Shown here: positions 36,902 through 46,300 of the stretch, piece by piece
Layout of the letters: each line of letters starts with the position of its first letter
Numbering within the stretch: position 1 is the stretch's first letter
DNA from: Bradyrhizobium sp. CCH5-F6
GTDB lineage: Bacteria; Pseudomonadota; Alphaproteobacteria; Rhizobiales; Xanthobacteraceae
Direction: 5' to 3'
DNA length: 64,000 nucleotides
Assembly: GCF_001556045.1 (NCBI RefSeq)
Contig: NZ_LSIC01000141.1
Coordinates: 4,944-68,943 of the forward strand
Position numbers and translations under genes: made by a program
Notes under the pieces: model-generated
Seen by the model: only the letters and a program-made list of their open reading frames with translations
Database searches by the model: none
What the model was told of the DNA's origin: nothing

Positions 36902-36939
36902 GTGTCGGCTTCCCGACAATGCCGTCGGCAAGCCGACAC
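36902..36939. promoter_or_regulatory. NifA site (36903-36918) inside a 10-bp inverted repeat before modD
   Basis: TGT-CGGCTTCCCG-ACA at 36903-36918 fits the NifA consensus. The same stretch forms a perfect inverted repeat, GTGTCGGCTT (36902-36911) with AAGCCGACAC (36930-36939), ending 19 bases before the modD start. It could be an activator site for modABC, an RNA hairpin in the modD leader, or both. Confidence 0.6.
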
Positions 36940-36958
36940 CAATGAAGGGAAGCACGAC

Positions 36959-37900
36959 ATGGCAACCGTTGCATCGCGCGCCGAGCTCGAAAGCCTGCTG
37001 GAGGACGACGTCCCCTATGGCGATCTCACCACCGAGGCGCTCGGGATCGGGGGTGCCATCGGCGTGATGCAGTTCGCCGCGCGCGCGCCGATGGTGCTGG
37101 CGCTCGCCGAGGAGGCCGCCGCGATCATCGCGCTCGCCGGCTGCGAGGTGGAACTGTTCGCCGCATCCGGCGCGGCGCTGGAGCAGGGTGCGCCGATCCT
37201 CGAGGCGCGCGGTTCGGCTGCAAGCCTGCTGAGGAGCTGGAAGGTGGCGCAAACCTTGATCGAGATCTGGTCGGGCGTGGCCAGCGAAACGCGCGCCATC
37301 GTCGATGCTGCGAGGGCGGTCGCACCTCATATCCCGGTCGCGTGCACCCGCAAGAATGTGCCGGGCACCAAGCGCTTTGCGGTCGCAGCCATCAAGGCGG
37401 GTGGCGCCGTGATGCACCGGCTCGGCCTGTCCGAAACTGTGCTGGTGTTTCCCGAGCACCGCGTCTTTCTCGGCGACCTGCCGCTGTTTCAAGCGGTCGA
37501 GCGACTGCGCCGGGCGGCGCCGGAGAAGAAGCTAGTGATCGAGGTGAAGACCGCCGATGCCGCACTTGCCGCGGCGGTCGCCGGTTTCGACGTGATCCAG
37601 GCCGAGAAGTTTTCGCCGGTCGAGATCGCCGCTCTGGTCAAGCGCATCGCGTCCATGGCCTATACGCGCGCTCGTCCGATCATCGCAGCCGCCGGTGGAG
37701 TCAACGCGGCAAACGCTGCGGCCTATGCCGAGGCCGGCGCCGATGTCCTGGTCACGTCGTCGCCGTATCAAGCGAAACCGAAGGATGTCCAGATGCGGAT
37801 ATCGGCCGCCGACGCGCCCATGCTCCGGTTCCGCCATTCCAACGACTCGAAGTCGGGCTCGCCCATGGCCACCGCAGCTCATATGGTGGATGGCTGTTAG
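36959..37900 (+). CDS. modD: ModD, quinolinate phosphoribosyltransferase-like protein
   Basis: ModD (313 residues) is a NadC-like protein encoded with molybdate transporters. Visible features are LLEDDVPYGDLTTEALGI, the VACTRKNVPGTKRFAVAAIKAGG region and VIQAEKFSP. The substrate is not established. The C-terminus has an extra tail. ATG 36959 has AAGGGA about eight bases upstream and is divergent from modA. Confidence 0.9.
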   Translation: MATVASRAELESLLEDDVPYGDLTTEALGIGGAIGVMQFAARAPMVLALAEEAAAIIALAGCEVELFAASGAALEQGAPILEARGSAASLLRSWKVAQTLIEIWSGVASETRAIVDAARAVAPHIPVACTRKNVPGTKRFAVAAIKAGGAVMHRLGLSETVLVFPEHRVFLGDLPLFQAVERLRRAAPEKKLVIEVKTADAALAAAVAGFDVIQAEKFSPVEIAALVKRIASMAYTRARPIIAAAGGVNAANAAAYAEAGADVLVTSSPYQAKPKDVQMRISAADAPMLRFRHSNDSKSGSPMATAAHMVDGC

Positions 37901-38652
37901 GGGCGACCAGATTGCCTATCCCTGACGAAGATTGACTGACACTCTCGCCGTCGCACTGCTTCTCCAATGCATCCAGAAAGCTTGGTTGGGTAGCCGCCTG
38001 CTCGCCGCCTCACCAATTGCCGAGTCTGCCCTCGCGGGCCACTCGCACTTCCGCAGAATCGCAGCAGGAATTTCTGTTCGTTCGGTGATCTGTTCCCTCG
38101 TTGCGATGCATAGCAGCCAGCGGCGGTATCGCCTGTCGCGACGTGTTTAGCCATGTGCAAATGACCTCGACGCTGTCGCCCATCTCAGGCGCGCGTCGAT
38201 TCCGAACATGTGCGACATTCGTACAACGTCTTCCACTGCGTGGCTCTGAGGAGCTCGGACGTTCTTGGTGCGCGGTCCAAGGCGGCGATGTTCTTTGTTG
38301 GGGTGGGCGAGAAGCATCCGGGTCTGCATGAATCCAATTGTGACTTGCAGGCGAGCTGATAGGAACTGGCGCAGGAATATTCATGCGGACGACACGCAAC
38401 CGGCTCGGACAGATCGCGAATTCGAGACGGAGCAACAGAGTTTCGCCGAGATGTTGCATGCGGATCGAGATTAGAACGATTAGAAAATAGAAGCATTCAA
38501 AGATTGAACGACGTCATTCGAGGCTGACATCGATCCTCCAATCGCGACGGTTTCCCGTACAACCTTAGATAACTTCTAGGTCCCGATCCCTTTTCGGAGT
38601 ACCCGCGTATGTTAGGAAGCGCGGGGACCTGTAATGGAATTGGGGTGCAGGA
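37901..38652. other. 752-bp region without a recognisable gene
   Basis: Between modD and the receptor gene, short open frames exist on both strands but none has a recognisable family pattern or a good ribosome site. GC looks lower than in the nif island. I see no tRNA, insertion sequence or attachment site. A candidate Irr element lies near the right end. It may be a worn junction between the nif-mod island and the siderophore locus. Confidence 0.5.
38564..38580. promoter_or_regulatory. Candidate Irr-type iron control element (ICE)
   Basis: CTTAGAT-AAC-TTCTAGG keeps the TTAGA and TTCTA half-sites of the rhizobial ICE with a three-base centre, but has imperfect ends. It is 73 bp before the receptor start. 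A direct repeat of GATTAGAA about 90 bases upstream (near 38469-38484) carries the same half-site. The consensus is recalled from known bradyrhizobial sites. Confidence 0.45.
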
Positions 38653-40992
38653 ATGACGCGTGAACTCTCGGCCGGGAAAATCGTGCGCACGCTATCGCTG
38701 GGAGCAGTGAGCTATCTGGCGCTGTCGCTGGAATCGTCGGGTGACATTCAGCACGCATTTGCGCAAACGAATCTGCCGCCGGTGACGGTCGATGCTCCCA
38801 AGCCAAGAGTTCGGCAGTCGGTTCAAAGATCCCAGTCGACGCGCGCATCGCGGGGACAAAGATCCGTCGCCGCAGCGGCTCCCCGGCAGGCCGCGCCCGT
38901 ACCCTATGTCGTACCGTCGACCGGTACGATCGGCACCGTACCGCCTGCCTATGCAGGCGGCCAAGTCGCAACTGGCGGAAGTCTCGGTCTTCTCGGCAAT
39001 CGCGGCGTGATGAACACGCCGTTCAACCAGACGAGCTATACGGCCGAGCTGATCAAGAATCAGCAAGCGCGCACGGTCGGCGACGTCCTGTTCAACGATC
39101 CCTCAGTTCGGACGAAGACACCCGCGGGCAACGGCATCGACGGCGTTTACATCAGAGGCTTCTACCACGACAGTGGCGACTATGCCATGAACGGCCTCTA
39201 TGGAATGGCACCGTTCTATTCAACGTCGGCGAACTTTCTTGAGCGCGTCGAGGTTCTGAAGGGGCCAGGCGTGCTTCTCAGCGGTATGCCGCCTGCGGGT
39301 GCTAATGGTGGCAGCATTAATCTGGTGACGAAGCGCGCGCCCGACTTCGACATCACGCAATTAACCGCACTCTATATATCGAAGTCCCAGTTCGGACTGC
39401 AGACGGATGTGAGTCGGCGATACGGCGAACACAAGGAATGGGGAGTTCGGTTTAACGGCGAAGCGCGGGGCGGATCGACCGCTTATGACCGACAGACCGA
39501 CCAGTTTGGCAATGCTGTGCTCAATCTCGATTATCGCGGCGAGCGCGTCCGCTTTTCGACGGATATCGGGTATCAGGCTGAAGATCTCAAGCCACCGCTT
39601 CGGTTCTTGACGTTCACCACCAGTCCCCCTTTCGCGACCACGATTCCGGTTCCAGCCCTTCCGAAGCCCGGCGCTAACTACATGCCGGACTGGGCGACAT
39701 GGAAACCGAGAGATGCGTTCGCCATGACGCGCGGCGAAGTCGATCTGACGGAGTCGCTAACTGCGTATGGCGCGGCTGGATATCACAAGAGTGAGATAGA
39801 CTACGTCTATCCATCGCCCCGCATCACGAGTGCAAACGGCAACTGGACCGCGGCGCCGTTTAGTGGACGCGATGTTTATGACAACTATGCTGGCGAGGTT
39901 GGACTGCGCGCCTCGGTGGACACCGGTCCGATCAATCATCTCTTGACCGTGAACTACTCGGCCTTCGAACGAGACTATAGTTCGTTCGGCAGAGCAGGTG
40001 CGGCTATCAATTCAAATCTATACAATCCGCTGCCGGTCCCTTACCCGAACTTCGCTACAGTCGTTCAAAATCTTGAAACACGAACAAAGCTTACCAGCGT
40101 CGGCGTTGCTGACACGATGTCCATGCTCGACAACAGGCTTCAGTTCGTGATCGGGGCAAGGCGCCAGACTGCAGGTGTAGATAGTGTGAACCTGCTCACC
40201 TCCGCGAAATCGAGTGTTGATGTTCCGACCTGGAGTCCCGGTTATGCAGTCATCGTCAAGCCGCTAGAGAATATCTCGCTTTACGCAAATTACATCGAAG
40301 GCCTAAAGTCGCCGGAAGTTGTTACCGGAGCCACGTCGTACTCAAATGTCGGCGAGATCATTCCTCCCGCTCAGACCAAGCAAAAGGAAGTCGGGATGAA
40401 GGTCGATATGGGCCGGATCGGCTTTACCGCGAGCGTGTTCGACATCACTAGTCCGAACATCATCTCGGTCGCAGTACCGGGGCAAACCCTTCCTGCGAGG
40501 CGACTTGGCGGCGAGCAGCGCAATAAAGGCGTGGAACTGTTCACCTTCGGTGAGGTGACGCCGACGTTCCGGGTGCTGGGTGGCGTAACCTTCATCGACG
40601 GAGAAGTGGTTAGGCAGGCAGTCTCGGTTGGGTCGATAATTGTCAGCTATAACGGCAAGATCCCTGTCGGCGTATCTGCGGTCAACCTCAACCTTGGAGC
40701 CGAATGGGATACTCCGTTCCTGCCGGGACTGACCATGACGGGTCGGGTCATCTACACTAGCGAGAGTTACGCCAACGATGCGAACACGCAGGAGCTTCCT
40801 GCATGGACGCGGGTCGATCTTGGTGCGCGCTACACGTTCCTGTCGCCCTGGAACGGCAAGCCGATCGTCATTCGTGCCAGTGTCGAGAACGTGTTCAACG
40901 AAGCGTACTGGAATTCCTATCGCACGGTCAGCAGCGCAATATCACTCGGTGCGCCGCGTACATACCTCCTGTCGACGACGTTCAATTTCTGA
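38653..40992 (+). CDS. TonB-dependent siderophore receptor
   Basis: This is a 779-residue outer-membrane receptor. A signal peptide is likely, with cleavage after Ala37 (HAFA-Q). It is followed by a LPPVTVDAP TonB-box-like segment, an Ala/Pro-rich linker and a plug domain (VGDVLFNDPSVRTKT, VYIRGFYHDSGDYAMNGLYGM, ERVEVLKGPGVLLSG). The beta-barrel ends in F (TTFNF). It is of the FhuE/FpvA siderophore type, without an STN signalling domain. Codon use is less GC-rich than in the nif genes. It probably imports the product of the synthetases downstream. Confidence 0.94.
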   Translation: MTRELSAGKIVRTLSLGAVSYLALSLESSGDIQHAFAQTNLPPVTVDAPKPRVRQSVQRSQSTRASRGQRSVAAAAPRQAAPVPYVVPSTGTIGTVPPAYAGGQVATGGSLGLLGNRGVMNTPFNQTSYTAELIKNQQARTVGDVLFNDPSVRTKTPAGNGIDGVYIRGFYHDSGDYAMNGLYGMAPFYSTSANFLERVEVLKGPGVLLSGMPPAGANGGSINLVTKRAPDFDITQLTALYISKSQFGLQTDVSRRYGEHKEWGVRFNGEARGGSTAYDRQTDQFGNAVLNLDYRGERVRFSTDIGYQAEDLKPPLRFLTFTTSPPFATTIPVPALPKPGANYMPDWATWKPRDAFAMTRGEVDLTESLTAYGAAGYHKSEIDYVYPSPRITSANGNWTAAPFSGRDVYDNYAGEVGLRASVDTGPINHLLTVNYSAFERDYSSFGRAGAAINSNLYNPLPVPYPNFATVVQNLETRTKLTSVGVADTMSMLDNRLQFVIGARRQTAGVDSVNLLTSAKSSVDVPTWSPGYAVIVKPLENISLYANYIEGLKSPEVVTGATSYSNVGEIIPPAQTKQKEVGMKVDMGRIGFTASVFDITSPNIISVAVPGQTLPARRLGGEQRNKGVELFTFGEVTPTFRVLGGVTFIDGEVVRQAVSVGSIIVSYNGKIPVGVSAVNLNLGAEWDTPFLPGLTMTGRVIYTSESYANDANTQELPAWTRVDLGARYTFLSPWNGKPIVIRASVENVFNEAYWNSYRTVSSAISLGAPRTYLLSTTFNF

Positions 40993-41015
40993 GCACCGCG
41001 CCGATTCAGATACGT

Positions 41016-41047
41016 ACCGCCGCGGATATTGTCCGCGGCGGTTTTTT
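41016..41047 (+). terminator. Rho-independent terminator after the receptor gene
   Basis: ACCGCCGCGGA (41016-41026) pairs perfectly with TCCGCGGCGGT (41032-41042) around a five-base loop and is followed by a run of T. This separates the receptor transcript from the mbtH operon. The rest of the gap (41048-41364) is AT-richer. It may hold the mbtH promoter (TTGACC at 41297, TAGTCA 17 bases later), but I see no gene there. Confidence 0.9.
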
Positions 41048-41364
41048 GTTTGCTCTTATCGTCAGCAATGGCACGCTTATCGCACTGATGACAATGCGAT
41101 GAACTGCGTGCGTGGCGGAACGCGCGATCGTGTCGTATCCGAAAAGTTCCTGCGTGCGCAGTTAGAATTGCAGCAATCTGCGGCCCGTCCCGAAATCTCG
41201 ATATTTTCCTGCGTATTGGCCCGCAAGCGCGGAGGTTGCATTGTGTCTGTCCGTCGCCAGTTTTGAGGTCTTAAAAAAAGTCGCGTCGATATTGCTTTGA
41301 CCATCGTTTGCTTCTGACCTAGTCAAACGTCTCTGCTTTCGCTTTCCGAAGAGGGGACCGAGCC

Positions 41365-41592
41365 ATGATGGTGTTCGACAGAGACGACGTCACCTTCACC
41401 GTCGTCGTGAATCACGAAGAGCAATACTCCATCTGGCCGACGTTCAAGGAGATTCCGGGCGGTTGGAAGGCAGTGGGCAAGACGGGTAGCAAGAAGGAAT
41501 GTCTCGACTATATCGAGCAGGTGTGGACCGACATGCGCCCACTCAGCTTGCGCAAGTTCATGGACGAAACGGCGCCTGAACAGTCGGCATAG
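41365..41592 (+). CDS. MbtH-like NRPS accessory protein
   Basis: This 75-residue MbtH-family protein binds A domains and is often essential for their activity. The signature is visible: [55 protein letters not shown] precedes the start. ATG 41368 is an alternative. It opens the synthetase operon. Confidence 0.94.
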   Translation: MMVFDRDDVTFTVVVNHEEQYSIWPTFKEIPGGWKAVGKTGSKKECLDYIEQVWTDMRPLSLRKFMDETAPEQSA

Positions 41593-41612
41593 TCGGCGGA
41601 GCTGGTCTTCCG

Positions 41613-42368
41613 ATGCGGCTTCTTTGTTTGCCTTACTCCGGCGGCAGCGCCATGGTCTATGCGCGTTGGCGCAGGCTTCTGCCGTCATGGATCGACGTGC
41701 GGCCGGTGGAATGGCCTGGGCGCGGCGCGCGCATGGACGAGCCGCTGGCGACAGATCCCCGCGCGTTGGCAGCCCAGCTCGCTGGCGAGCTCAGCGCGCA
41801 GATCGACGGCCCTTACGCGTTGTTCGGGCACAGCCTCGGTGCGGTGATCGCGTTCGAGCTCGCGCACGACCTGCTGGATCGCGGCGCGGCTGCACATGCC
41901 ATTCTCTTTGCCTCGGGCGCGGAAGCCCCGGCGGTCCGCAACGGCAGCAGGTGGCGCGAGCCAATGAGCGACGAGGCGCTGATGCAGAAGCTGCGCAATC
42001 TTCAGGGCACGCCCGACGAGGCGCTTTCGAATGCAGAGCTGATGCGATCCGCGCTGCCCGTGCTCCGTGCCGATTTTCTGATGTGCGGGGCCTATGTGTA
42101 TCGGCCGCGACGTCCGCTGCCATGCCCGGTGCACGTCTTTGGCGGAGCTGATGACGAAACCGGCCGCGAAGCGCTCGAGGCTTGGCGACAGGAGACCTCG
42201 GCCTCATTCGCGCTCGATATCCTGCCGGGGCACCACTTCTTCATTCACACGCAACAGGCTGAGCTGATCGAGCGGATCGGCGCGGCGCTGGCCCGGCAGT
42301 CGGGTCGGACGATTGATTTGCATTGGAGCGAGGATCATGAGCGCGTTCTCCGTCCAGCCACTCATTGA
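41613..42368 (+). CDS. type II thioesterase (NRPS editing)
   Basis: This 251-residue alpha/beta hydrolase of the GrsT type removes wrong acyl groups from carrier proteins. It has LLCLPYSGGSAMVYARW, the nucleophile motif FGHSLGAVIAFELA and the histidine in LPGHHFFIH. It lies 20 bp after mbtH and its end overlaps the hydroxylase gene by 32 bases. Confidence 0.93.
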   Translation: MRLLCLPYSGGSAMVYARWRRLLPSWIDVRPVEWPGRGARMDEPLATDPRALAAQLAGELSAQIDGPYALFGHSLGAVIAFELAHDLLDRGAAAHAILFASGAEAPAVRNGSRWREPMSDEALMQKLRNLQGTPDEALSNAELMRSALPVLRADFLMCGAYVYRPRRPLPCPVHVFGGADDETGREALEAWRQETSASFALDILPGHHFFIHTQQAELIERIGAALARQSGRTIDLHWSEDHERVLRPATH

Positions 42369-43305
42369 GGGTAAACCCCTCCCTCTGCTGCTCAAGGCAG
42401 ATGAAGTAGGGAAACCGCTCGGCAAGGCACTTCCCATGCTGCGCGAGACCATCGACCGACACCTGATTGACAGTGGCGGCATCGTGTTTCGCGATTTCTC
42501 GCTCGACGGTCCCGATGCGTTTCGGGCGTTCGCGGCCGATTTCGGCCACCCGCTGCTCACCTACGAGTTTGGATCGACGCCGCGTTCGCAGGTGACCTCG
42601 GGGGTCTACACGTCCACGGAATATCCGCCACACCAGCATATCCCGCTGCACAACGAGCAGGCCTATACCCGCGATTGGCCGATGAAGATCTGGTTCTATT
42701 GCATGCAGCCGGCGCTGGAAGGAGGGGAGACGCCGATTGCCGACAGTCGGGCCATCTATCGCGACATGCCGCCGGCCATACGCGAGCGGTTTGCCGAAAG
42801 GGGCGTGATGTATGTGCGGAACTACGGCAACGGCCTCGATGTCGATTGGCAGCAGGTGTTCGGCACCGACTCCAAGTCGGAAGTGGAGGCTTACTGCGCT
42901 CGCCATGACATCGACTGCGAGTGGAAGGAGGATGGCGAGCTCCGCACCCGCCAGGTCTGTCAGGGCACGGCGCAGCACCCGGTCACGGGCGAGTGGGTCT
43001 GGTTCAATCAGGCACATCTGTTCCACATCTCAAATCTCGAGCCGGAGGTGCGCGAGAGTTTGCTCGACGTGGTCGACGACGAAGCCGATTTGCCACGCAA
43101 CGTCTTCTACGGCGACGGTTCGCCGATCGCGGATGAGACGTTGTCGATCGTCCGGGCCGTCCTCGAGAAGCACAAGATCAGCTTTCCCTGGCAGGCCGGC
43201 GACGTCGTGATGCTCGACAACATGCTCACCGCACATGCGCGCGCGCCCTTCAAGGGGCCGCGCAAGGTAATTGTCGCCATGGCCGAGGCTCATCGGCAGG
43301 GATGA
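42337..43305 (+). CDS. TauD/SyrP-like Fe(II)/2-oxoglutarate amino-acid beta-hydroxylase
   Basis: This 322-residue TauD-family enzyme resembles the SyrP group, which hydroxylates carrier-bound aspartate. The iron ligands are His105 and Glu107 in LHNEQAY and a distal His300 in MLTAHARAPF, followed by the RKV arginine. The first A domain of the next protein carries an Asp code, so the expected product is beta-hydroxy-Asp, a good Fe(III) ligand. ATG 42337 has GAGG four bases upstream; the overlap with the thioesterase gene implies coupling. Confidence 0.88.
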   Translation: MSAFSVQPLIEGKPLPLLLKADEVGKPLGKALPMLRETIDRHLIDSGGIVFRDFSLDGPDAFRAFAADFGHPLLTYEFGSTPRSQVTSGVYTSTEYPPHQHIPLHNEQAYTRDWPMKIWFYCMQPALEGGETPIADSRAIYRDMPPAIRERFAERGVMYVRNYGNGLDVDWQQVFGTDSKSEVEAYCARHDIDCEWKEDGELRTRQVCQGTAQHPVTGEWVWFNQAHLFHISNLEPEVRESLLDVVDDEADLPRNVFYGDGSPIADETLSIVRAVLEKHKISFPWQAGDVVMLDNMLTAHARAPFKGPRKVIVAMAEAHRQG

Positions 43306-43371
43306 TCGGCCGCGCTCGTCATGAGGGCGGTGAGAAGTTCCGGCTGGCGGCCAGGACAGGGATTCGAGAAC

Positions 43372-46300
43372 ATGGACAGAGCCAACCTCGTCGAACGCTT
43401 GCGAGAACATGCCGCCTTGCGACCGGAGAGAGTGGCGTTGCGGTTCCTGGAAGGCGAAGGCATTGCCGATGAGCTGACGTTTGCCGCGCTCGACGTTCGG
43501 ATCAGGGCGCTTGCAGCGTGGCTGCAGCAGATGGGCGGAGCAGGCGAGCGGGCGGTGATCCTGCTTCCAAGCGGGATCAATTATGCCGTGGCGTTCTATG
43601 CCTGCTTGTATGCCGGCGTGATCGCCGTTCCGGCGTATCCGCCCGAAGGTGGCCCCGAGCGCTATGCGGGGCGTCTCAACGGCATCCTGCGGGATGCGGC
43701 GCCGCGCTTCATCCTGGCAGAGACGGCCCTGCGCCATCTGATCGAAGCAACGCTGCCCTCATTGGATGACGTGCAAATCGTTGCGCTGGATACGATCCCG
43801 CCAGAACTTGCAGCGGAGTGGCGCGAGACGAGGCCTGCGGCTGATGCGATCGCGTTCCTCCAGTACACGTCCGGATCGACCTCGGAGCCGAAGGGCGTTT
43901 GCGTCTCCCATGGCAATTTGACGGCCAACGAACGCGCGATCGAAGCGGTCGCCGGCGGAACGCCGGATGATGTCTTTGTGAGCTGGCTGCCGCTCTATCA
44001 TGACATGGGGCTGATTGGAGGGCTCCTGAACCCGCTGTTCACAGGCTTCACCGGCGTCCTGATGTCGCCGCGGAATTTTCTCGAACGGCCGCGACGCTGG
44101 CTCGAGGCCATCGACCGTCACGGCGGCACGATGAGCGGCGGCCCCGATTTCGCGTACTCGCTCTGCGCCGACCGCATCTCGGACGAGACCATTAGTCGGT
44201 TGGACCTCAGCCGTTGGAGATTCGCGTTCTCGGGCTCGGAGTTCGTCCGCCGGGCCACCCTCCAGAAGTTCGGCGACCGGTTTGCACGGGCCGGATTAAA
44301 TCGGCGGGCATTGACGGCTTGCTATGGTCTCGCCGAAGCGACACTGCTGGTCGCGGCCGACGACATTGCCGAAAACACCGTCAGCTACACGCTCGATACC
44401 GCTGAGCTCGCCGCTGGCCGCATCACGATTGCCAGCGAAGGTACCGACCTCGTGGCGTGCGGCCGAACCGATGCATATCACGCTATCCGTATCATGCGCG
44501 TCGATGGATCGGCTGCGGCTGAAGCCGATGAGGTCGGCGAAATCTGGGTGAGTGGCCCCAGTGTCGCGCCTGGATACTGGAACAATTTGGAGGCCACGCG
44601 CCAAGCCTTCGTCGAGCGAGACGGCGCGCGATGGCTGCGGACCGGCGACGTCGGCTTCATCCGCGATAGCGCCCTGGTCGTGGCTGGGCGCCTCAAGGAC
44701 CTGCTCATTGTTCGCGGGCAGAACGTCTACCCGACCGACGTCGAGCAGGCGGTCGAAGCTGAGGTCGAATCCGTCCGCGCCGGACGTGTTGCCGCCTTCC
44801 CCGTTGAAAGGGACGGACGAGAAGCCATCGGAGTGGCCGCTGAGTTCAGCCGCGCCGTGCTCAGGCGCAGCGATCCCGAGACGCTCGCGCAAGCGATCGG
44901 CGAAGCGGTGCTGCGGCAGGCGCAGGAATATCCGGCCGTGATCGTTTTGCTGAACCCGCAAGCGATGCCGCTGACCACGAGCGGCAAGCTGCAGCGGTCC
45001 GCCTGCGCGGCACGCCTCGCCGACAACACGCTCGACAGCTTCATGGTGTTCGAGAGGGGCCGTCGTCGCGGCGGCACATCCCTGACGGTGCCGGCGACAG
45101 ATACCGAGCGTGCCGTCGCCTCGATCTGGTGCGATGCGCTTGGCGTCGCCGTGGTCCATCGCGAGGACGATTTCTTCGTGCTGGGCGGAAACTCGATCGC
45201 GGCCGGCCAGGTTGCCGCCGCGATCCGCGATCGCTTGAACGTGGAAGTGGAGCTGCGAACCTTCTTCGACGCACCTACACTCGCAGCCTTCGCCGGTCGG
45301 ATCGATGCCCTCGCGGGCGCCGGTGCTGGACCGGCGTTGCCGCCGATCGCGTGGGCCGCCCCGGCCGATCGCGCGATGCTGTCGCATGCGCAGGAACGGC
45401 TGTGGTTCCTCTGGAACATGGACCCGGCCGGGACGGCCTATACCGTCGCAAGCACTATCCGTCTGAAGGGACGGCTTGATCATGCTGTGCTGTCGCGCGC
45501 GCTCGGCGAGATCGTCCGTCGTCACGAGATACTGCGCACCACGTTCGTCGCCAAGGACGGCCGTGGAACGCAGCTCATCCACGATGTCATGAGCATCGGC
45601 ATACGGCACGAGGATCTGAGGTCCCATTCTGCGCGGGAACGCGCCGAGCGCGCGGAAGCACTGAAGCGTTTCGAGCTTGGTAAGCCGTTCGATCTCGTAA
45701 ATGGGCCGCTGCTGCGCGCGGTGCTGCTTCAGCACGCGGACGATGCGCAGGAACTGCTGCTGCTGGCTCATCACATCATCGTCGATGGCTGGTCGCTCGA
45801 CGTCCTGCTCGAAGAGCTGGCCGCTTTCTATCGCAGCGGTATCGGTCAAGGCGGACGCGCGTTGCCGAGCCCGGCGATTCAATATGCCGACTTCGCGGCC
45901 TGGCAACGAAACTGGCTCACGGGAGGTGAGGGCGATCGGCAGCTTGCCTATTGGCGCACCAAGCTTGGCGATGTTCATCCCATCCTGGCGTTGCCGCTCG
46001 ATCGGCAGCGCCCGGCGATCCAGAGCCATGCCGGCGAGACCATTGGTCTTTCGATCGAGGGGGCGCTCGCCGCCCGCCTCCGGGAGGTCGCCGGAAAGCA
46101 GCGCGTCAGCGTCTTCATGCTGCTCCTCGGCGCATATCAGGTGCTGCTGCATCGCTATACCGGGCAGAACGATCTGCGCGTCGGCGTGCCGATCGCGGGC
46201 CGACGGCACACGCAGCTCGAGCGGCTGATCGGATGTTTCGTCAACACGCTGGTTCTGCGGACAGAGGTTGCGGGCGAAGCGAGCTTCCCGAGCCTGCTGC

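Noticed and set aside
36902..36958. Molybdenum-cofactor riboswitch before modD
   Set aside because: A single hairpin is present. The multi-helix layout of the Moco riboswitch is not visible, and a DNA site explains the repeat as well.
37901..38652. Insertion sequence or transposase remnant between modD and the receptor
   Set aside because: I found no terminal inverted repeats, target duplications or transposase motif in any frame.
41069..41083. TGGCAC-N5-TCGC, a sigma54-like sequence before mbtH
   Set aside because: The -12 half lacks the essential TTGC pattern and no NifA site is nearby. Iron control is more likely for this operon.
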